Of a DNA stretch of 64,000 nt, positions 59,289 to 64,000 are shown one piece after another. Numbering within the stretch: position 1 is the first letter of the stretch; each line of letters begins with the position of its first letter. A model generated the notes under the pieces. That model did no database searches. It was not told where the DNA came from and saw nothing but the letters and a program-made list of their open reading frames with translations. Made by a program: the position numbers and the translations under genes. Source of the DNA: Kineococcus rhizosphaerae (GTDB taxonomy: Bacteria > Actinomycetota > Actinomycetes > Actinomycetales > Kineococcaceae); assembly GCF_003002055.1 (NCBI RefSeq), contig NZ_PVZF01000001.1:124001-188000 (forward strand), written 5' to 3'.

Positions 59289-59805
59289 CCCCTTCCGCCG
59301 TCCCCGCCGCGCGGCCCCGGTCCAGGACCAGCCGCTGCCGCCCGTCGAGCAGTTCCCGGGCGGCGTCCAGGTGCCCGGCGTGCGTCGCGGTCTCGACGAG
59401 CACGTGCAGCAGCACCGCCCGCAGGTCCGCCAGCCGGAAGCCGCCGAACAGGTCGCCGGGCCACCAGCGCGGCGGCGCGTCCGCGGCCGTCGCGGCGATG
59501 ACGGCGTCGGCGCGGGCGCACTGCTCGCGGTAGCGCTCCAGCACCACCGTCGCGGGCTCGTCCCCGACGTCCCACGCGTCGAGGCCGGGGTCGAACGTCG
59601 CCACCAGTTCGGGCTCGCCGGCCACCACGAGCGGGAACCAGAACCGCTCGTCGTCCAGCGCCAGGTGGTTCACCAGCCCCAGGCAGCTCCACCCCGACGG
59701 CAGCACGGGGCGCCGCACGTCCTGCTCGTCCAGCCCGTCCACGATCCCCAGCACGTGCTCGCGCTGCGCGCACAGCTGCGCGTGCACCCGTTCGACCTCG
59801 TCCAC
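59218..59805 (-). CDS. DinB/DUF664-family protein
   Basis: 195 aa from GTG 59805. Four-helix DinB-like pattern: VDEVERVHAQLCAQREHVLGIVDGLDEQDV, SGWSCLGLVNHLALDDERFW and LLHVLVETATHAGHLDAARELLDG. The His residues (NHLALDDER and THAGHLD) would form the metal site seen in this thiol-dependent transferase/hydrolase-like superfamily. The 3' end runs 71 bp into convergent priA. Substrate unknown. Confidence 0.82.
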   Translation of the reverse strand: MDEVERVHAQLCAQREHVLGIVDGLDEQDVRRPVLPSGWSCLGLVNHLALDDERFWFPLVVAGEPELVATFDPGLDAWDVGDEPATVVLERYREQCARADAVIAATAADAPPRWWPGDLFGGFRLADLRAVLLHVLVETATHAGHLDAARELLDGRQRLVLDRGRAAGTAEGVTRSAAGPPAPGPGAACARCGRR

Positions 59806-59877
59806 CCCCCTGCGACTCCCGCGCACGCCGGGACTCAGCGGTCGCGCGCTCGCGGGACCGGGACCAGGATCGGGTCC

Positions 59878-60888
59878 GTGGACTTCCGACACCTCGGCCG
59901 CTCCGGCCTGAAGATCTCCGAGATCACCTACGGCAACTGGCTCACCCACGGCTCGCAGGTCGAGAACGAGGCGGCGATCGCCTGCGTGCACGCCGCCCTC
60001 GACGCGGGCATCACCACCTTCGACACCGCCGACGTCTACGCCAACACCGCCGCCGAGACCGTCCTGGGCACCGCGCTGAAGGGTCAGCGCCGCGAGTCCC
60101 TGGAGATCCTCACCAAGGTCTTCGGCCCCATCGGCCCCAAGCAGCACAACGACACCGGCCTTTCCCGCAAGCACGTCACCGAGGCGTGCGAGGGCTCGCT
60201 GCGCCGGCTGGGCACCGACCACATCGACCTCTACCAGGCGCACCGCTACGACTACGCGACGCCGCTGGAGGAGACGATGCAGGCCTTCGCCGACCTCGTC
60301 CGCCAGGGCAAGGTGCTGTACGTCGGGGTCAGCGAGTGGACCGCCGAGCAGCTGCGCGACGGCGCGGCCCTCGCCAAGGACCTGGGCTTCCAGCTCATCT
60401 CCAACCAGCCGCAGTACTCGATGCTGTGGCGGGTCATCGAGGGCGAGGTCGTCCCCACCTCCCGCGAGCTGGGCATCAGCCAGGTCGTGTGGTCGCCCAT
60501 CGCCCAGGGCGTCCTGACCGGCAAGTACACCCCCGGCGGTCAGCCGCCGGAGGGCTCGCGCGCCACGGACGCCAAGGGCGGCGCCGACATGATCAAGCGG
60601 TGGATGCGCGACGACGTGCTCTCGCGCGTGCAGGAGCTGAAGCCGATCGCCGCGGACCTGGACCTGTCGATGGCCCAGCTCGCCGTGGCCTGGGTGCTGC
60701 AGAACGACAACGTCGCCACCGCCATCATCGGCGCCTCGCGGCCCGAGCAGGTGCACGACAACGCCGCCGCGGCCGGGGTGAAGATCCCCGCCGAGGCGCT
60801 GGAGCGCATCGACGCCGTCCTCGGCGACGTCGTCGAGCGCGACCCCGCCAAGACCCACGAGAGCTCGCCCAAGCAGCGCGAGGTCTGA
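59878..60888 (+). CDS. Aldo/keto reductase
   Basis: 336 aa TIM-barrel. Catalytic tetrad Asp/Tyr in FDTADVYANTAAE, Lys in LTKVFGP and His in YQAHRYD. NADPH-binding motifs SPIAQGVLTGKY and IIGASRPEQV follow. Closest in style to the KCNAB/YajO-like group. Divergent from the DinB gene, 72 bp apart. Physiological substrate unknown. Confidence 0.92.
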   Translation: MDFRHLGRSGLKISEITYGNWLTHGSQVENEAAIACVHAALDAGITTFDTADVYANTAAETVLGTALKGQRRESLEILTKVFGPIGPKQHNDTGLSRKHVTEACEGSLRRLGTDHIDLYQAHRYDYATPLEETMQAFADLVRQGKVLYVGVSEWTAEQLRDGAALAKDLGFQLISNQPQYSMLWRVIEGEVVPTSRELGISQVVWSPIAQGVLTGKYTPGGQPPEGSRATDAKGGADMIKRWMRDDVLSRVQELKPIAADLDLSMAQLAVAWVLQNDNVATAIIGASRPEQVHDNAAAAGVKIPAEALERIDAVLGDVVERDPAKTHESSPKQREV

Positions 60889-60916
60889 GCCCGGGTCCGA
60901 CAGGGGTGGGCCCCAG

Positions 60917-61225
60917 TCAGGACTCCTGGTGCGGCAGGGACCGCGGGGTGTACGGCCTGGTCCGGCCCGCGGTCCAGGCCGTGCCGGTGGCGGGACATGA
61001 CCCGGGACCCGTCACGGGGCGCGCGGGGGTGGCCGGCGCGGTGGGCGCCGGCCGCACCGCGCGCGCACGCCGCACCTGGAGCAGCTCCACCAGCGCCCCG
61101 GCCACCGCGGCGACCATGAGGATGCGGCCCACCGTCGCGACCTCCACCACGTCGAGGTCGACGTGGACGGCGAAGGCCAGCACGGCGCCGAGGGTGAACA
61201 GGCGGACGTGGTTCCCGTAGCGCAC
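60917..61225 (-). CDS. Small membrane protein, DUF6458-like
   Basis: 102 aa from GTG 61225 (AGGGT 8 nt upstream). Two helices: LFTLGAVLAFAVHVD and VGRILMVAAVAGALVELL, the pattern of the actinobacterial DUF6458 family. The tail of about 45 residues is Pro/Arg/Thr-rich. Convergent with the aldo/keto reductase, 28 nt between stops. Confidence 0.65.
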   Translation of the reverse strand: MRYGNHVRLFTLGAVLAFAVHVDLDVVEVATVGRILMVAAVAGALVELLQVRRARAVRPAPTAPATPARPVTGPGSCPATGTAWTAGRTRPYTPRSLPHQES

Positions 61226-61439
61226 GGGCCCACCCTGGCCCGGCGGGGGTGGCCGGGTGACCTCGTCGTCACCCGACCGGCCCGGCCCCGGCCCCACGGA
61301 CCTCCGGTCGGACGCAGCGACGAGACCCCCCGTCACCACCGGCCACGCTCCGCCACCGCAGGTGGATCAGGCCGCAGGGGCCCCCGCGGCCCGGACGTAG
61401 ACTCTTCGGCGCAACCCCGCCGCCGACCCAGGGAGCCTC

Positions 61440-61985
61440 GTGGCGATCCAGCCCATCCGACTCTTCGGGGACCCCGTCCTGCGCCAGCGCGCGGAAGAGG
61501 TCACCAACTTCGACAAGGAGCTGCGCCAGCTCGTCAAGGACCTCGAGGAGACCATGCTCGCCGCCCCCGGCGCCGGGCTCGCCGCCCCGCAGCTCGGGGT
61601 GTCGCTGCGGGTGTTCACCTACCACGCCGACGGTGAGCTCGGGCACCTCGTCAACCCCGTCCTGGAGCTGAGCGAGGAGTGCCAGGAGGGCGACGAGGGC
61701 TGCCTGTCGTTCCCCGGGATCGTGGCCGACACCCGGCGCTCGCTGCACGTCGTGGCCAAGGGGTTCGACATGCACGGCGAACCGGTCACCATCACCGGCT
61801 CGGAGTACAAGGCCCGCGCCATCCAGCACGAGACCGACCACCTCGACGGGATCCTGTTCATCGACCGCCTCGACAAGGCCCAGCGCAAGCTCGCGCTCAA
61901 GGCCGTCCGCGAGGCCGAGTGGCTCGGACTGGAGACCCCGCAGGTCAAGGTGTCCCCGCACGCCACGTTCGGTCAGGCGAGGTAG
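61440..61985 (+). CDS. def: Peptide deformylase
   Basis: 181 aa. All three motifs are intact: [16 protein letters not shown] (metal Cys) and QHETDHLDG (HExxH with catalytic Glu). It removes formyl groups from new proteins. First gene of def-fmt-rsmB. A TAGACT at 61398-61403 could be the -10 box. GTG start; stop TAG overlaps fmt. Confidence 0.98.
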   Translation: MAIQPIRLFGDPVLRQRAEEVTNFDKELRQLVKDLEETMLAAPGAGLAAPQLGVSLRVFTYHADGELGHLVNPVLELSEECQEGDEGCLSFPGIVADTRRSLHVVAKGFDMHGEPVTITGSEYKARAIQHETDHLDGILFIDRLDKAQRKLALKAVREAEWLGLETPQVKVSPHATFGQAR

Positions 61986-62902
61986 TGCGTCTCGTCCTCG
62001 CCGGAACCCCCGACGTCGCCGTCCCCGCCCTCGACGCGCTGCTCGCCAGCCGCCACGACGTCGTCGCCGTCCTCACCCGTCCCGACGCCGTCGCCGGCCG
62101 GGGCCGCAAGCCCGTCGCCTCCCCCCTCGCCCAGCGCGCCCGCGAGGCCGGACTGCCCGTCCTGCAACCGGTCAGGCCCCGCGGCGAGGAGTTCCTCGCA
62201 CAGTTGCGGGACCTCGAACCCGACGCCTGCCCCGTCGTGGCCTACGGCGCGCTCGTGCCCCGCGAGGCCCTCGACGTGCCCCGGTTCGGCTGGCTGAACC
62301 TGCACTTCTCGCTGCTGCCCGCCTGGCGCGGGGCCGCCCCCGTCCAGCGCGCCGTCATGCACGGCGACGACGTCACCGGCGCCTGCGTCTTCGCCCTCGA
62401 GGAGGGCCTGGACACCGGGCCCGTCTACGCGCGGTTCACCGAACCCGTCGGCCCCCGCGACAGCGCCGGCGACCTGCTCGGCCGGCTCGCCGTCACCGGT
62501 GCCCGGACCCTCGTCGACGTCCTGGACGCCCTCGAGGACGGCACCGCCGCGGCGGTCCCGCAGACCGGGGACGTGAGCCTGGCCCCGAAGATCACCGTCG
62601 AGGAGGCCCGCGTCGACTGGACCCGCACCGCCGCCGAGGTCGACCGGCACGTGCGCGGCTGCACCCCCGAACCGGGCTCGTGGACGACGTTCCGCGGGGA
62701 GCGGTTCAAGCTCGCCCCCGTGACCCCCACCGACGAGGACCTGCCCGCGGGCCGGATCGTCGTGGAGCGCAAGCGGGTCCTGGTGGGCACCGGCGCCGGG
62801 TCGGTCGAACTCGGCCCGGTCCAGCCCGCGGGCAAGAAGCTGATGGGCGCGACCGACTGGGCGCGCGGGACCCGGCCGCAGCCGGGGGAGGAGTTCGCGT
62901 GA
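61985..62902 (+). CDS. fmt: Methionyl-tRNA formyltransferase
   Basis: 305 aa. The formyl-THF domain has [20 protein letters not shown] (catalytic Asn/His region) and [10 protein letters not shown] with catalytic Asp. The C-terminal tRNA-binding domain starts near [18 protein letters not shown] overlaps the def stop by one base (TAGTG). Confidence 0.97.
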   Translation: MRLVLAGTPDVAVPALDALLASRHDVVAVLTRPDAVAGRGRKPVASPLAQRAREAGLPVLQPVRPRGEEFLAQLRDLEPDACPVVAYGALVPREALDVPRFGWLNLHFSLLPAWRGAAPVQRAVMHGDDVTGACVFALEEGLDTGPVYARFTEPVGPRDSAGDLLGRLAVTGARTLVDVLDALEDGTAAAVPQTGDVSLAPKITVEEARVDWTRTAAEVDRHVRGCTPEPGSWTTFRGERFKLAPVTPTDEDLPAGRIVVERKRVLVGTGAGSVELGPVQPAGKKLMGATDWARGTRPQPGEEFA

Positions 62903-64000
62903 CCGGCCGGACCATCCAGGGTCAGAACAGCCCCCGCCGGGGCGTCAAGCAGGACCGCTTCACGCGCGTCGACGAATCGCGCAAGGTCGCCTACGAGGTG
63001 CTGCGCGCGGTCTCGGCCGACGACGCCTACGCCAACCTCGTGCTGCCGAAGCTGCTGCGCGCCAGGAAGCTGAACGGCCGCGACGCCGCCTTCGCCACCG
63101 AGCTCGCCTACGGCGTGCTGCGCGGGCAGGGCACCTACGACGCCCTGCTGGCCACCCTCGTCGACCGGCCCCTGGCCGACCTGGACGCCGGCGTCGTCGA
63201 CGTCCTGCGCATGGGCCTGCACCAGCTCCTGGCCATGCGCGTGCCCGACCACGCCGCCGTCGCCACCAGCGTCGCCCTGGCCCGCAACGTCCTCGGCGGC
63301 GGCCCGGCCGGCCTCGTCAACGCCGTGCTGCGCAAGGCCTCCGGCCGAGACCTGGACCAGTGGCTCGCCGAGGTCGCGCCCGGGGACTCCGACGACGACC
63401 TCGCCGTGCGGTACTCCCACCCCCAGTGGGTCCTGCGCAGCCTGCGCGAGGCGCTGCGCGCCCACGGGCACGACCCGGCCGAGCTCGAGGACCTGCTGCG
63501 CGCCGACAACACCCCCGCGCACGTGGCGCTCGCCGCGCTGCCGGGCCTGGCGAGCCCCGACGACCTCGTCGGGCGCGACGCCCACCTGGAGATCGGCACC
63601 GGCCGCTGGGCCCCCACCGCCGCGCACGTCGTGCACGGCGACCCGGGCAAGCTCGCCGCCGTCCGCACCGGCCGCGCCCGCGTCCAGGACGAGGGCTCGC
63701 AGGTCGTCGCCCTCGTGCTGGCCGCCGCCGACGTCGAGGGCCGCGACGAGCGCTGGCTCGACCTGTGCGCCGGTCCCGGCGGCAAGGCCGCGCTGCTGGC
63801 CGCCACCGCGGCGGGCCGCGGCGCGACGCTGACGGCCGTCGAGGTCGCCGGCCACCGCGCCGAGCTCGTGCGCCAGGCGTTGAGCGCCGTCCCGGGCCTG
63901 GCCGACGTCCGCGTCGGCGACGGCCGCGAGGTCGGCACCGACGAACCGGGGGCGTACGACCGCGTGCTCGTCGACGCCCCCTGCACGGGCCTGGGGGCCC
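62899..64000 (+). CDS. rsmB: 16S rRNA m5C967 methyltransferase RsmB, 3' end outside the window
   Basis: 367 codons visible from GTG 62899 (GTGA overlap with fmt). The N-terminal NusB-like RNA-binding domain ([41 protein letters not shown]) is followed by the PUA-like linker and the SAM-binding site [15 protein letters not shown]. Motif [11 protein letters not shown] lies at the very edge. The catalytic Cys of motif VI is beyond the window. Confidence 0.95.
   Translation, partial: MTGRTIQGQNSPRRGVKQDRFTRVDESRKVAYEVLRAVSADDAYANLVLPKLLRARKLNGRDAAFATELAYGVLRGQGTYDALLATLVDRPLADLDAGVVDVLRMGLHQLLAMRVPDHAAVATSVALARNVLGGGPAGLVNAVLRKASGRDLDQWLAEVAPGDSDDDLAVRYSHPQWVLRSLREALRAHGHDPAELEDLLRADNTPAHVALAALPGLASPDDLVGRDAHLEIGTGRWAPTAAHVVHGDPGKLAAVRTGRARVQDEGSQVVALVLAAADVEGRDERWLDLCAGPGGKAALLAATAAGRGATLTAVEVAGHRAELVRQALSAVPGLADVRVGDGREVGTDEPGAYDRVLVDAPCTGLGA

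Overview
The window is very GC-rich, coding-dense DNA with GTG starts and 4-nt stop/start overlaps throughout. It carries lineage markers of Actinomycetota: actinobacterial integration host factor (mIHF), BldD, an ATPase-dead PriA, a PyrR leader fused to the ribosome-binding site, and the pyrR-pyrB-pyrC-PH protein-carA-carB-pyrF order. Gene content and style fit a motile Kineosporiales-type organism such as Kineococcus. The genus is an inference from memory, not from a search.

Layout. 1-4344 (minus strand): polyprenol-sugar glycosyltransferases, then an OmpR-type two-component system. 4497-8009: a STAS protein, rarA with a coupled MazF-like protein, and an AbiEi/DUF559-like protein. 8201-13399: alaS-ruvX-mltG-aroE. 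13418-14059: an unknown membrane protein. 14262-26366: a type IV pilus cluster (pilT, pilC, two pilins, three minor pilins, prepilin peptidase, pilM, pilN, pilO and an unknown membrane protein), then a secreted CWB2 wall-binding protein. 28007-30612: a shikimate kinase/DHQ-synthase-like fusion followed by a normal aroB. 30588-34323 (minus strand): two paralogous GT87-like membrane glycosyltransferases and two membrane-anchored pilin-like proteins. 34634-37378: efp, nusB and a GH26 glycosidase. 37498-37992: bldD. 38274-47329: the pyrimidine operon. 47685-53393: a peptide-type ABC transporter. 53544-59288: mihF-gmk-rpoZ-coaBC-metK-priA. The rest holds accessory genes and def-fmt-rsmB, cut by the window end.

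The most interesting signal is a repeated promoter-like motif, TCA(A/G)-N16-(G/C)CCGATxA or a close variant. It resembles promoters of FliA/WhiG-type (sigma-28) sigma factors. It lies upstream of pilT, upstream of the major pilin, upstream of pilM and, 8-20 kb away on the other strand, upstream of a membrane-anchored pilin-like gene. Weaker copies precede the second pilin-like gene and the GT87 pair. The two pilin-like proteins lack a prepilin cleavage site but keep the pilin-type C-terminal Cys-loop pattern. Together these suggest one regulon joining pilus assembly, non-polymerising pilin-like proteins and possibly a glycosylation branch.

Other notable points are gmk and priA probably starting at CTG codons inside CTGA stop/start overlaps, the AroK-AroB-like fusion whose DHQ-synthase half has lost a metal ligand, a BldD-box match upstream of bldD, and long perfect hairpins between convergent genes. 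No tRNA, rRNA, CRISPR array, transposase or prophage gene was seen.
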